Origin: Gellertiella hungarica
GTDB taxonomy: Bacteria > Pseudomonadota > Alphaproteobacteria > Rhizobiales > Rhizobiaceae
Length of the DNA stretch: 64,000 nt
Direction of reading: 5' to 3'
Assembly (NCBI RefSeq): GCF_014197145.1
Contig: NZ_JACIEZ010000012.1
Coordinates: 46,436 to 110,435, forward strand
Shown: positions 29,943 to 38,500 of the stretch, in pieces
Layout of the letters: each line of letters opens with the position of its first letter
Numbering within the stretch: position 1 is the stretch's first letter
The notes under the pieces: model-generated
The model's input: the letters and a program-made list of their open reading frames with translations, nothing else
Told to the model about the DNA's origin: nothing
Database searches by the model: none
Program-made: the position numbers and the translations under genes

Positions 29943-32525
29943 TTATTCCGCAGCCACGGCCCGGGCCGCCTCGCCGGAGGGAATGCGGCAGGTTACGGTC
30001 GTCCCGCCGCCCGGCGGGCTTTCGATGTAAACCGAGCCGTTGTGCAGATGCACGAAGCTTTCCACGATGGACAGGCCAAGGCCGGTACCGCTTCGCTTGC
30101 CGCCGCGTCCGTTGGTTTCGAAACGGTCGAAAACCGACTTCAGCATCTCCGGCGGGATGCCGGGGCCGGTATCGGAAACGGAGAAGACGAAATCCTCGCC
30201 GTCGCGCAGGCAGCGCAGGGTTATGGTCGACCGTTCGGGTGCAAAATTGGCGGCGTTGTTCAGAAGCTTCAGCAGGAGCTGCTTCAAGCGCTGCTGGTCG
30301 GCAGAAATGGTGCCGAGGGTGGCGGGCGCGACGATCTCCAGCATCACGCCACTCTCCTGCAGCCGGTCGGCGATATGGATCGCCACGTCATCCAGCAGGT
30401 CATCGATGGAGACGTCGGTGTAATTCAGCTTCATGATCCCGGCGTCGACCGTGGCGAGATCCAGAATGTCGTTGACCAGCGTGAGGAGCACGGCCGAGGA
30501 CGTGGAAATATAGTCCACATACTCCGCCTGGCGCGGGGTCAGGGTACCGGCAGCCGGGGTCTTGAGCAGATCGGTGAAGCCGATGATGTTCGTCAGCGGC
30601 GAGCGCAGTTCGTAGGAAACATGCTGCACGAAGTCGTTCTTCAGGTCATCCGCCTTGCGCAGTGCCTCGTTCTTCTCGGTCAGCGCACGCTCGGCGCGGA
30701 CGCTGTCGGTCATGTTGACGAAGGTCAGCATGGTCTGGGCATTCGGCAGCGGAATGACGGCGTAGTCGAGGACGAGGCCCGATTTGAGCTCCAGCGTGCC
30801 CTGAAGCGAGGGGCGTTCGTCGTCGAAGCTGGTGATCATCTTTCCGAACTGGCGCCAGCCGTCCGGCTGGTCGTAGCTCTGGCGGCACGCATCCTCGATG
30901 GCGCGGATGTGGGTGCCGGGCGCCGTTTGCGCCTCGGTTACCGCCCAAAGCGCGCGGAAGGCCGGGTTCGACAGCTTGATGCGGCCATCCGGGCCGAACA
31001 CCGCAACGCCTTCGGCCAGATGATCGATCGTCTCGCCCTGCACCTGCTGCAGCGTGTTGTAGCGCGTCTCGAGATCGACCTGCTCGGTCATGTTCTCAAA
31101 GACCCAGGTCGCGCCGCCCTGCGGATGGGCGGTAGCGAAGACGCGCAGGATCTGTCCGTTCGGCAGATGCCAGACATCGGTCTGCGTATCGAGAGCCTGG
31201 TAGACGGACAGCGCGTTCTCCTTCCAGCTCTTCCAGTTCAGCTGCTCCGGAAGCTTGTTTGCCGAACGGAGTCGGTCGAGAAGCTCGCTGTTGTCGGGCG
31301 AGGATTCCAGGAAGGCGATGTCCAGCTCCCACAGCCGGACGAAGGCCTGATTGTAGAACTGCAGGCGTCGGCTGCCATCGAAGATCGCCACCGGCGTCGC
31401 CAGGTGATTGAGGGTCTCCGCATGGGCCTGGATGGTCCGCCTGAGTTCCTCCCGCACGCTTTCGGTTTCCGTCACGTCGACGGCCATGCCAGCCGTTCCC
31501 TGGGGCGAGCGGATGTCGACCACGTCATAGAAGGTCCGGGCGCCCTTCACCACGGTCGAAAGCTTGTCGTGGAAGGGCGAATCGACGGTTGCCGTCGCCT
31601 TGATCTTTTCGCGGGCCACGGTCCCGAGGATTTCGCGTCCCTCGCGAACGGCCTGGGCCGGGGAATCCGCTTCCACCGCTTCCCCATAGGCTTCGTTGAC
31701 CCAGGACAGGTTTCCGTCCCGGTCCCGTTGCCATACCGGCATGTCGATGGAATCGAGCAGCTTCTGGAAAAGCGTGATGGAGCTTGCGAGCCTTTCCCGC
31801 TCGATCTTGAGTTCGGCCAGTTCGGCACGCAGGTTGTTGAGCGCGACGAAACGGACGAAAGCCCGCCCGCCCGAGACGCGCCCCTGAACCTCGAGTATTT
31901 CGTCGCGGTGCGTTTCCACCACCAGGTCGAATGTCTGGGCATGGGTACGCAAACCATCGATAGCGCGGTCGATCTCTGCGGCGGACTTGCTCTTCAGCCA
32001 GCGTCCGAAGGCCAGGAATTCCTGGCCCTGCTGGGGTGCGCCCGTTTCGGGAGGAAGGTGGCCGAGGATCTCGGGCTGGCTGACATGATCATCCCAGATC
32101 ACGATCCGGCGGTTCTTGTCGGCAATCAGGGCCTGATAGCGCGAAATCCGCTGCTGGGCGTCCGAGAGCGCCGAGCGCATCTCGCGGCTCTCGCTTTCGA
32201 TCGTGCCCTTCTGGCGGATCAGCCAGACCGCCGAGAACAGGGCAGCCGAGATTACCCCGAGAACGAGGGACGACGCCACCGTTTCAAATGACGTGAACAG
32301 ATGCGCTTCGACCGGGGCGGGCTGGTTCGCCACCACCGGCGCCGCAAAACCCGCCAGTACGGTCCCCGAAATCCAGACCTGCCAGAGGCGATGGCGCAGC
32401 CCGCGCCTACTGCGGGCCTGTTCGGTTTCGCCGCTCAAATTCCTGTTGGCCGTCGCATGAGTGGTGAACTCCTGGCATGCGCCGGGCCCTGCCTGCCTAA
32501 GCAGGCTGTGATCCCTATCCGACAT
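29943..32525 (-). CDS. divL: DivL-type PAS sensor pseudokinase with Tyr in place of the phospho-His
   Basis: An approximately 860-residue sensor protein. One N-terminal membrane helix (SSLVLGVISAALFSAVWLI), a coiled coil, then several PAS domains (regions starting near LDSIDMPVWQRDRDG, LNHLATPVAIFDGSRR, DHLAEGVAVFGPDGR), and a histidine-kinase core. The H-box reads VQHVSYELRSPLTNIIGF: the phospho-acceptor His is replaced by Tyr638 (codon at 30612-30614), the signature of DivL. The ATPase part is intact (LNNAANFAP, DTGPGIPPEM, GTGLGLSIV). In Caulobacter DivL regulates CckA-CtrA phosphorelay in response to DivK. The start is uncertain; I used MSDRDHSLL at 32525, longer in-frame options reach 32603. 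Confidence 0.9.
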   Translation of the reverse strand: MSDRDHSLLRQAGPGACQEFTTHATANRNLSGETEQARSRRGLRHRLWQVWISGTVLAGFAAPVVANQPAPVEAHLFTSFETVASSLVLGVISAALFSAVWLIRQKGTIESESREMRSALSDAQQRISRYQALIADKNRRIVIWDDHVSQPEILGHLPPETGAPQQGQEFLAFGRWLKSKSAAEIDRAIDGLRTHAQTFDLVVETHRDEILEVQGRVSGGRAFVRFVALNNLRAELAELKIERERLASSITLFQKLLDSIDMPVWQRDRDGNLSWVNEAYGEAVEADSPAQAVREGREILGTVAREKIKATATVDSPFHDKLSTVVKGARTFYDVVDIRSPQGTAGMAVDVTETESVREELRRTIQAHAETLNHLATPVAIFDGSRRLQFYNQAFVRLWELDIAFLESSPDNSELLDRLRSANKLPEQLNWKSWKENALSVYQALDTQTDVWHLPNGQILRVFATAHPQGGATWVFENMTEQVDLETRYNTLQQVQGETIDHLAEGVAVFGPDGRIKLSNPAFRALWAVTEAQTAPGTHIRAIEDACRQSYDQPDGWRQFGKMITSFDDERPSLQGTLELKSGLVLDYAVIPLPNAQTMLTFVNMTDSVRAERALTEKNEALRKADDLKNDFVQHVSYELRSPLTNIIGFTDLLKTPAAGTLTPRQAEYVDYISTSSAVLLTLVNDILDLATVDAGIMKLNYTDVSIDDLLDDVAIHIADRLQESGVMLEIVAPATLGTISADQQRLKQLLLKLLNNAANFAPERSTITLRCLRDGEDFVFSVSDTGPGIPPEMLKSVFDRFETNGRGGKRSGTGLGLSIVESFVHLHNGSVYIESPPGGGTTVTCRIPSGEAARAVAAE

Positions 32526-32660
32526 TCCGGTCTGTCTCCGTCCCTGGTGCCGCATCTCGACAAGACATCCCATTTCCGAAGGGTAGCGGGGAGCCGTTAC
32601 CACTCCGAATCAAGTCCTAAAAAGATACTGTGGAAGGGATTCGCCGGAAAGAGTCCGGGG

Positions 32661-32697
32661 CAAAAAAGAAGCCGTCGCCTTTTGTCAAGGCGACGGC
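32661..32697 (-). terminator. Intrinsic terminator after ahcY
   Basis: Perfect 11-bp stem (GCCGTCGCCTT with AAGGCGACGGC) with a 5-base loop, and on the minus strand a run of mostly T's follows (A-run 32662-32670 on +). Separates ahcY from divL, so divL needs its own promoter within 32526-32660. Confidence 0.88.
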
Positions 32698-32727
32698 CAC
32701 AAGATGTTGTGGAAACTGTTGCTATGG

Positions 32728-34128
32728 TTAATAGCGGTAGTGTTCCGGCTTGAAAGGACCGCTTGTTTCGACGCCGATATAGGCGGCCTGGTCCTGCGAA
32801 AGCTCCGTGAGCCTTGCGCCAAGCTTTTCGAGGTGCAGGCGGGCAACCTTCTCGTCGAGGTGCTTGGGCAGAACATAGACGTCGTTCTTGTACTCGCCCT
32901 GCTTCGTGAAGAGCTCGATCTGCGCCAGAACCTGGTTCGTGAAGGACGCCGACATGACGAAGGAGGGGTGGCCCGTCGCGTTGCCGAGGTTCAGCAGGCG
33001 GCCTTCCGACAGGAGGATCATGCGGTTGCCCTTCGGGAACTCGATCATGTCGACCTGCGGCTTGATGTTGGTCCACTTGAGGTTCCGGAGCGACGCCACC
33101 TGGATCTCGTTATCGAAGTGCCCGATATTGCCGACGATGGCCATGTCCTTCATCTCGCGCATGTGCTCGATGCGGATGACGTCGCGGTTGCCGGTCGTGG
33201 TGATGAAGATGTCGGCAGTCGACACCACGTCTTCCAGACGAACCACCTCGAAGCCGTCCATGGCGGCCTGAAGGGCGCAGATCGGATCGATTTCCGTGAC
33301 CTTCACCCGGGCGCCCGCGCCGCGGAGCGAGGCAGCCGAGCCCTTGCCCACGTCGCCGTAGCCGCAGACGACGGCAACCTTGCCTGCCATCATCACGTCG
33401 GTGCCGCGGCGAATGCCGTCGACCAGAGATTCCTTGCAGCCGTACTTGTTGTCGAACTTCGACTTGGTGACCGAGTCGTTGACGTTGATGGCGGGGAAGG
33501 GCAGGAGCTTCTTCTCCGCCAGCTGATACAGGCGATGGACACCGGTCGTGGTTTCTTCCGTCACGCCCTTGATGGCGTCGCGCTGCTTGGTGAACCAGCC
33601 GGGGGAGGCCTTCAGCCGCTTCTTGATCTGCGCGAACAGGATTTCCTCCTCTTCGGAGCCCGGGGCGCTCAGCACGTCTTCACCGGCTTCGGCGCGGGCA
33701 CCGAGCAGGATGTACATGGTGGCATCGCCACCATCGTCGAGGATCATGTTGGAAAAGCCACCATCGGCCCACTGGAAGATCTTGTCGGTATATTCCCAGT
33801 ATTCCTCGAGGCTCTCGCCCTTGACCGCAAAGACCGGAACGCCCGAAGCGGCAATCGCAGCGGCGGCGTGATCCTGCGTCGAAAAGATGTTGCACGAGGC
33901 CCAGCGGACATCGGCGCCGAGCGCGACCAGCGTCTCGATGAGCACGGCGGTCTGAATCGTCATGTGCAGCGAACCGGAGATGCGCGCACCCTTCAGAGGC
34001 TTCCTGTCACCGAATTCGGAACGGCAGGCCATCAGGCCCGGCATTTCGGTTTCGGCAATGCTGATTTCCTTGCGTCCGAAATCGGCAAGGCCGATATCCG
34101 CGACGATGTAGTCTTTTCCGTTGCTCAT
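32728..34128 (-). CDS. ahcY: Adenosylhomocysteinase
   Basis: Hydrolyses S-adenosylhomocysteine to adenosine and homocysteine, relieving inhibition of methyltransferases; cytoplasmic tetramer using tightly bound NAD. The 466-residue protein has [17 protein letters not shown], the NAD-binding [37 protein letters not shown], and the C-terminal [21 protein letters not shown] closing the active site. Length and C-terminus match the long bacterial form. Start ATG 34128 follows GGAGAG. A terminator follows, and a perfect-arm palindrome and promoter-like pair lie upstream, so ahcY is probably monocistronic and regulated. Confidence 0.97.
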   Translation of the reverse strand: MSNGKDYIVADIGLADFGRKEISIAETEMPGLMACRSEFGDRKPLKGARISGSLHMTIQTAVLIETLVALGADVRWASCNIFSTQDHAAAAIAASGVPVFAVKGESLEEYWEYTDKIFQWADGGFSNMILDDGGDATMYILLGARAEAGEDVLSAPGSEEEEILFAQIKKRLKASPGWFTKQRDAIKGVTEETTTGVHRLYQLAEKKLLPFPAINVNDSVTKSKFDNKYGCKESLVDGIRRGTDVMMAGKVAVVCGYGDVGKGSAASLRGAGARVKVTEIDPICALQAAMDGFEVVRLEDVVSTADIFITTTGNRDVIRIEHMREMKDMAIVGNIGHFDNEIQVASLRNLKWTNIKPQVDMIEFPKGNRMILLSEGRLLNLGNATGHPSFVMSASFTNQVLAQIELFTKQGEYKNDVYVLPKHLDEKVARLHLEKLGARLTELSQDQAAYIGVETSGPFKPEHYRY

Positions 34129-34234
34129 GAATCTCTCCAAGCTGGCGAAGGGCCCGGGAGCGTTCATGCTGCAATCCGGGCAGCTAATGGCGCGCAGTGA
34201 GGCATCGCAGGATGCGCATGCCATCGCTGCAGCC

Positions 34235-34263
34235 GATGTATCAGCATTTGGAATTCGTGGCAA
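34235..34263 (-). promoter_or_regulatory. Candidate ahcY promoter
   Basis: On the minus strand, TTGCCA (34263-34258), 17-base spacer, TACATC (34240-34235), with the start codon about 107 bases downstream. Pattern-based; placed just downstream of the palindrome at 34268-34289. Confidence 0.45.
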
Positions 34264-34267
34264 TAAC

Positions 34268-34289
34268 GATATAAAGAAGTCTTTATATC
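34268..34289. promoter_or_regulatory. 10+2+10 palindrome upstream of ahcY, candidate operator
   Basis: Arms GATATAAAGA (34268-34277) and TCTTTATATC (34280-34289) are perfect reverse complements around a 2-base centre. The AT-rich block stands out in a GC-rich window and sits 4 bases upstream of the candidate -35. Its form resembles operators of ArsR-type SAH-responsive regulators (SahR) that control ahcY in proteobacteria; that identification is from memory and unproven. It could also act as a hairpin downstream of the ptsH gene. Confidence 0.55.
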
Positions 34290-34299
34290 TTCTTTCGCG

Positions 34300-34578
34300 C
34301 TAGATCTCTTCGCCGAACTTGTCGGCAATCAGAGCCTCGAGGGCGTCCAGCGCTTCCTGGGCCTGCGGGCCTTCTGCCGTGACGACGATGGTGCAGCCCG
34401 GGCTTGCGGCAAGCATCATCAGACCCATGATGGAGGTTCCGCCCACCGTCATGCCGTCGCGGCTGACGGTAATCGAGGCCTGAAAGCCGTCCACGACCTG
34501 CACGAACTTGGCCGATGCCCGCGCGTGCAGTCCCCGCTTGTTGATGATCAGCAATTCACGGGAAAGCGTTTCGGCCAT
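34300..34578 (-). CDS. ptsH: HPr family phosphocarrier protein
   Basis: Small (92-residue) phosphocarrier of the phosphoenolpyruvate-dependent phosphotransferase chain. The phosphorylatable His is in KRGLHARASAKF, and the regulatory-Ser region GGTSIMGLMMLAASPG is present, the site HprK would phosphorylate. Start MAETLSREL chosen for the GGAA upstream; an alternative ATG 4 codons earlier (34590) is possible. Third gene after hprK and EIIA; no sugar-specific EIIBC is nearby, so the chain is probably regulatory (PTS-Ntr-linked) rather than for uptake. Confidence 0.93.
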   Translation of the reverse strand: MAETLSRELLIINKRGLHARASAKFVQVVDGFQASITVSRDGMTVGGTSIMGLMMLAASPGCTIVVTAEGPQAQEALDALEALIADKFGEEI

Positions 34579-34596
34579 GGTCGGTTCCATCGGATG

Positions 34597-34998
34597 CTAC
34601 TTGCCGCTGAGAACGCGGCTGGCGACGTTGATATACTTGCGCCCTGCCTCGGAGGCCTCGGCGAGCGCCTTTTCCATGTTGTTCTCGCCGCGCACGCCTG
34701 CGAGCTTGATGAGCATGGGGAGATTCATGCCTGCGATCACTTCCACATGGCCGGCCTGCATGACGGAAATCGCCATGTTGGACGGTGTGCCGCCGAACAT
34801 GTCTGTGAGGATGATCACGCCATGGCCTTCGTTGGCGCGCATGACGGCTTCCAGGATATCCTGACGCCGCTGGTCCATATCGTCCTCGGGCCCGATCGAA
34901 ATGGTCTCGATCAGTTTCTGCGGGCCCACAACGTGCTCAACGGCATGTCGAAACTCTTCAGCCAGCTTGCCATGGGTGACAAGCACAACTCCGATCAT
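34597..34998 (-). CDS. PTS EIIA component, mannose/sorbose family
   Basis: A 133-residue EIIA-Man-type domain. Active-site His9 is in VVLVTHGKLAEEF, and the TDMFGGTPSNMAISVM segment is a family hallmark. In rhizobia this EIIA-Man works with HPr, HprK and EI-Ntr in a regulatory branch without transport components; consistent with that, no EIIB/C is encoded nearby. It lies 144 bases after hprK and just before ptsH, so the three are one set with chvG/chvI. Confidence 0.93.
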   Translation of the reverse strand: MIGVVLVTHGKLAEEFRHAVEHVVGPQKLIETISIGPEDDMDQRRQDILEAVMRANEGHGVIILTDMFGGTPSNMAISVMQAGHVEVIAGMNLPMLIKLAGVRGENNMEKALAEASEAGRKYINVASRVLSGK

Positions 34999-35142
34999 TT
35001 AAAAATGCTCCTAAAGCCTCAGCGATCAGCTAGGCAAATATCGCAACGCAGCACATTCGTCCACCGCGACGAATGCCTCATGTGCCGAAAAGCGGCCGGT
35101 TCGGCGAAAAACCCGCCCCCGAAGCCTCCAAATGGCGCAAAT

Positions 35143-35601
35143 TCAGCGCCGTGACGGCGAAAAAGGAATAAAACGCGCGAGAACGCCGAGCGGATCGGGT
35201 GTTTCGCGGGCGAGACGTATCAGCGGCAATCCGATGCCGCCGAAGAAGTCCCGTCGCTCTTCCGGTTCAGGCAGCCTTTCCATCTCCGAAGACAGGCCGA
35301 CGGCAATCTCGTAATGCAGGACGGTGCGTCGAAGGGTTGGCAGGACAGCAAGCCCCGTTCCGCGAATCTCCATGAGCCCGGCGATCGCGGGCGGACGCGA
35401 TACCACGATCCGTCTGTGATGCATCTCGACAAAGACCTGATCGTCGGCAACGAGCCTCGCGAACAGCCCCCGCCCGTCTGCGGCCGTCAGGCAGGCATGG
35501 GCCGTGCTGCTCTTGCCGCTGCCGGAGCTTCCGGTGAAAAGCAGTCCCGTCGTCCCGATGACGATCGCCGTGCCGTGAATGTTCACGGGCGGCTTCGTCA
35601 T
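35143..35601 (-). CDS. hprK: Short HPr kinase/phosphorylase
   Basis: Phosphorylates Ser of HPr and links PTS to metabolism. At 152 residues it is only the C-terminal kinase domain; the N-terminal domain of the roughly 310-residue Firmicute enzyme is absent, a form described for alphaproteobacteria. Walker A GLLFTGSSGSGKSSTAHACL and DDQVFVE are clear, with the LMEIRGTGL motif. GTG/ATG position 35601 overlaps the chvG stop by 4 bases, so it is translated with the ChvG sensor. Confidence 0.9.
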   Translation of the reverse strand: MTKPPVNIHGTAIVIGTTGLLFTGSSGSGKSSTAHACLTAADGRGLFARLVADDQVFVEMHHRRIVVSRPPAIAGLMEIRGTGLAVLPTLRRTVLHYEIAVGLSSEMERLPEPEERRDFFGGIGLPLIRLARETPDPLGVLARFIPFSPSRR

Positions 35602-37388
35602 GCAGGCTGTGCTGCGGGGAGGGAGAGAATGAAGGACGCGCCCCGAATGGCTCCGGTGTCCGGGTCGGTCAGATTCTCGGCTCTCAGTGTACCGCCATGG
35701 GCTTCGGCAATCTGCCGGCTGATGGAAAGGCCAAGGCCGGAATTCTGCCCGAAACCCTCGCTTTCGGGGCGGTCGGTATAGAAGCGTTCGAAAATGCGGT
35801 CGATATTCTCCGCCTGAATACCGGGGCCGTTGTCGTTCACATGCACGACGCAGCGGCTGCGGGTCCGTGTCAGGGTCACCACGATTTCACCGCCCTCCTG
35901 CGGGACGAAGGAACGGGCGTTCTCGATCAGATTGGTGACGATCTGGCCGATCCGGAGGTCGTGACCGTTGATCGTGAAACCGGGCTTGGTGCCGGGCTTC
36001 TTCTCAACCCGGAAGTCGATGCGTACGGCCTTTTTGCTGGCCCTCACCTGCTGGGACACATGAACGAGGTCGCGCAGAAGGATCTCGAGATCCACGGGCT
36101 TCGCATCCGTACGGGCGAGTTCTGCATCCAGGCGGGATGCATCGGAAATGTCGCTGATCAGGCGGTCGAGACGGCGTACGTCGTGCTGGATGATGTCCAG
36201 AAGGCGGCCCTTGGATTCGTCCGTCCGGGCCAGCGGAAGCGTCTCCACCGCGCTGCGCAGGGAGGTAAGGGGGTTCTTCAGTTCGTGGCTGACATCGGCG
36301 GCAAAACGCTCGATGGCATCGATCCGGTCGTAGAGGGCCGTTGTCATTTCCCTCAGCGCAACGGAGAGGTTGCCGATCTCGTCCTGACGGGCAGAAAAGT
36401 CGGGGATCTCCTCGCGTTCCTTCGCGCCGCGCCGCACCCGGATCGCCGCTGCCGACAAACGGCGGAGCGGCGTGGCGATGGTCGAGGAAAGGAGCATCGA
36501 GAGCACCACGTTGACGAGGGTTGCAACGCCGAACACGCGCAGGATCGCCAGGCGCTCCGCGTGCACGATCTTGTCGATGTCGCCTGCCTGGGTGGAAAGA
36601 AGCAGCACGCCGAGCACGGCGCGGAACCGCTGTACGGGAACGGCGACCGACACGATCATCTCGCCCTTGTCCGTCACCCGCACGACCGCACCGCGCACAC
36701 CCGTGAGGGCGTTCATCACCTCCGGATAGATCGAGCCGTCCCCGCCGGGAACTTCCTTGTAAAGCGGCAAGTCACCCTGCTGCAGCATCTTGTTGATCCA
36801 GATGCCCATGCGATCCCAGAGACTGTCGCTTTCGCTCTGCACGGGAGGCAGATCGAAGCGCAATACCTGGCCGCCCGCGTAGAGATGACGCGAGTCCAGA
36901 AGAAGGTTGGCATCTGCGTCGAAGATGCGGGCGCGGGTGCGGGTTGGCGAAATCAGACGCCGAAGCACCGGCGCAACCTTTTCCGGATCGATTGGGAACT
37001 CGAGATCCTCGTCCGAGGGCAGGGGCGTGATGCTCTGCCCGGCCTGCAGTTCCAGAAGCTTTTGCGGATCGATGGTGATGGAATTGGTGTCCACCGATGC
37101 CGAGGCGGCAATCGCACCCGCGATGATCTCGCCCTGCGTCAGCAGGCTTTCGACCCGTGCATCGATCAGTCCCTCGCGAAACTGGTTCAGATACATGATG
37201 CCGCCGACGAGGACGATCAGGGCGGCGAGGTTGAAGAACAGGATGCGCCGCGTGAGGCTGGAGAAGACGGCATTGCCGAAGACCCGGCGGATCAGGACAA
37301 AGACACGCGACAGCAGAGGGCGCGGCTTGCGGCGTGCAGCCGTGCCTTCCGCCTCTTCCATATCTTTGTCCAGGGGTACTGTCGCCAC
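35598..37388 (-). CDS. chvG: Sensor histidine kinase ChvG (ExoS)
   Basis: Membrane sensor kinase of the ChvG/ChvI system that responds to acid and envelope state and controls succinoglycan, motility and virulence genes in rhizobia and Agrobacterium. The 596-residue protein has two membrane helices (LFFNLAALIVLVGGIMYL and AILRVFGVATLVNVVLSMLL) flanking a periplasmic domain of about 230 residues, a HAMP linker, the H-box FAADVSHELKNPLTSLRS with the phospho-His, and ATPase boxes (NLIENARSF, NDNGPGI, GLGLSI). A GTG start at 37388 is used; ATG at 37361 would remove 9 residues. chvI ends 60 bases upstream. Confidence 0.95.
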   Translation of the reverse strand: MATVPLDKDMEEAEGTAARRKPRPLLSRVFVLIRRVFGNAVFSSLTRRILFFNLAALIVLVGGIMYLNQFREGLIDARVESLLTQGEIIAGAIAASASVDTNSITIDPQKLLELQAGQSITPLPSDEDLEFPIDPEKVAPVLRRLISPTRTRARIFDADANLLLDSRHLYAGGQVLRFDLPPVQSESDSLWDRMGIWINKMLQQGDLPLYKEVPGGDGSIYPEVMNALTGVRGAVVRVTDKGEMIVSVAVPVQRFRAVLGVLLLSTQAGDIDKIVHAERLAILRVFGVATLVNVVLSMLLSSTIATPLRRLSAAAIRVRRGAKEREEIPDFSARQDEIGNLSVALREMTTALYDRIDAIERFAADVSHELKNPLTSLRSAVETLPLARTDESKGRLLDIIQHDVRRLDRLISDISDASRLDAELARTDAKPVDLEILLRDLVHVSQQVRASKKAVRIDFRVEKKPGTKPGFTINGHDLRIGQIVTNLIENARSFVPQEGGEIVVTLTRTRSRCVVHVNDNGPGIQAENIDRIFERFYTDRPESEGFGQNSGLGLSISRQIAEAHGGTLRAENLTDPDTGAIRGASFILSLPAAQPA

Positions 37389-37412
37389 CCGATTACGGCC
37401 TCTTTCCGGGGA

Positions 37413-37432
37413 GCGGGGGCCTTTACCCCCGC
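37413..37432 (-). repeat. Hairpin between chvI and chvG
   Basis: GCGGGGG / CCCCCGC, 7-bp perfect stem with a 6-base loop, in the 60-base chvI-chvG gap and upstream of the chvG start. No T-run, so a stability element or weak attenuator is likelier than a terminator. Confidence 0.45.
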
Positions 37433-37448
37433 CTCATTCAAGTCCGCG

Positions 37449-38171
37449 TCAGGCCGCTTCCCGGAAGCGGTAGCCGACGCCGTAAAGCGTTTCGATCATG
37501 TCGAACTCGTCGTCGACCATCTTGAACTTCTTTCGCAGCCGCTTGATGTGGCTGTCAATGGTGCGATCGTCCACGTAAACCTGCTCGTCATAGGCTGCGT
37601 CCATGAGGGCATCGCGGCTCTTCACCACGCCCGGCCGCTGCGCAAGCGAATGCAGGATGAGGAATTCCGTAACCGTCAGCGTCACCGGTTCGCCCTTCCA
37701 GGTGCAGGTGTGCCGCTCCTGGTCCATGACAAGCTGGCCCCGTTCGAGCGAGCGGGCCTGCGGGGCCGCGGCTCCGGGCTTTGCGGGTGCAGCCTGACCT
37801 GCCTCGCGGCTGGCCGCACGGCGCAGGATCGCCTTCACGCGTTCCACGAGAAGGCGCTGCGAGAACGGTTTCGTGATGAAATCGTCAGCGCCCATCTTCA
37901 GGCCGAAGAGTTCGTCGATTTCTTCGTCCTTGGACGTCAGGAAAATCACCGGCAGGTCGGATTTCTGGCGCAGGCGGCGCAGCAGTTCCATCCCGTCCAT
38001 GCGGGGCATCTTGATGTCGAAGATGGCAAGGTGCGGAGGGCGGGCCAGAAGGCCGTCGAGTGCGGAAGCGCCGTCCGTATAGGTCTCGACCTTATAGCCT
38101 TCTGCCTCGAGCGCGATCGACACGGATGTCAGGATATTCCGGTCGTCATCCACCAGTGCGATGGTTTGCAT
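37449..38171 (-). CDS. chvI: Response regulator ChvI
   Basis: OmpR/PhoB-type regulator partnered with ChvG. The 240-residue protein has the receiver domain with acidic pocket VDDD, phospho-acceptor Asp in [13 protein letters not shown], and Lys in FITKPFS, then an Ala/Pro-rich linker and a winged-helix DNA-binding domain ([46 protein letters not shown]). Start [11 protein letters not shown] at 38171 has GGAGA upstream; a start at 38192 would add 7 residues. First gene of chvI-chvG-hprK-EIIA-ptsH. Divergent from pckA across a 330-base AT-rich gap. Confidence 0.95.
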   Translation of the reverse strand: MQTIALVDDDRNILTSVSIALEAEGYKVETYTDGASALDGLLARPPHLAIFDIKMPRMDGMELLRRLRQKSDLPVIFLTSKDEEIDELFGLKMGADDFITKPFSQRLLVERVKAILRRAASREAGQAAPAKPGAAAPQARSLERGQLVMDQERHTCTWKGEPVTLTVTEFLILHSLAQRPGVVKSRDALMDAAYDEQVYVDDRTIDSHIKRLRKKFKMVDDEFDMIETLYGVGYRFREAA

Positions 38172-38342
38172 GTTGCTTGTCTCCATGATCATCGGCGCTC
38201 TCCTGGATTTCCCAGCCCAGGTTCAGCTTCGCCGCGCTTATGAGGGTAAAGGTGGAACAAAATGTGGCAAAGGCAAAGGGGTGGGATCCTGGCGTCGCGC
38301 AGAGGATGGAGAATTTAGCGTTAACGACCTTTTTCCAACCGG

Positions 38343-38382
38343 GATTTAAACGATTTAAAACGGACAATATTCCTTTAAATCG
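38343..38382. repeat. GATTTAAA repeats upstream of pckA
   Basis: GATTTAAA occurs at 38343-38350 and 38352-38359 (9-base period) and inverted as TTTAAATC at 38374-38381. The second and third form a perfect 9-bp inverted repeat, CGATTTAAA / TTTAAATCG, 14 bases apart. Located 43 bases upstream of the pckA -35. Looks like a set of operator half-sites; the binding protein is not known to me. Confidence 0.55.
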
Positions 38383-38424
38383 ATTAATATATTGATATTG
38401 CTAAGTAATTTTAAATTCCCCTCC

Positions 38425-38453
38425 TTGTCATTTTAAAAAACCCTCATTACTAT
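38425..38453 (+). promoter_or_regulatory. Likely pckA promoter
   Basis: TTGTCA (38425-38430), 17-base spacer, TACTAT (38448-38453). A TATAAT overlaps at 38451-38456 but would be 20 bases from the -35. The ribosome site GGAGG lies further down, before ATG 38501. Confidence 0.6.
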
Positions 38454-38500
38454 AATGCCAGATTTGAAAAATTTGATCTTAAGCGGAGGAAAGCGGGATC

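Larger units (their letters stand above)
38172..38500. promoter_or_regulatory. AT-rich divergent control region between chvI and pckA
   Basis: No gene. The right half (about 38320-38470) is markedly AT-rich compared with the window and holds three GATTTAAA elements, two direct and one inverted, plus the pckA promoter. The left part is GC-rich and should contain the chvI promoter, which I could not define. Confidence 0.7.

Noticed and set aside
29748..32291. 847-codon + strand frame opposite divL
   Set aside because: Antisense shadow of divL and the TsaE domain; no ribosome site or homologous motif.
35697..38243. 848-codon + strand frame opposite chvG and chvI
   Set aside because: Antisense shadow of two well-recognised genes; His/Arg/Asp-rich translation without domains.
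38346..38387. TTAA pairs upstream of pckA as CtrA boxes
   Set aside because: The TTAA pairs are five bases apart, not seven as in the CtrA pattern, so cell-cycle control of pckA is not supported.
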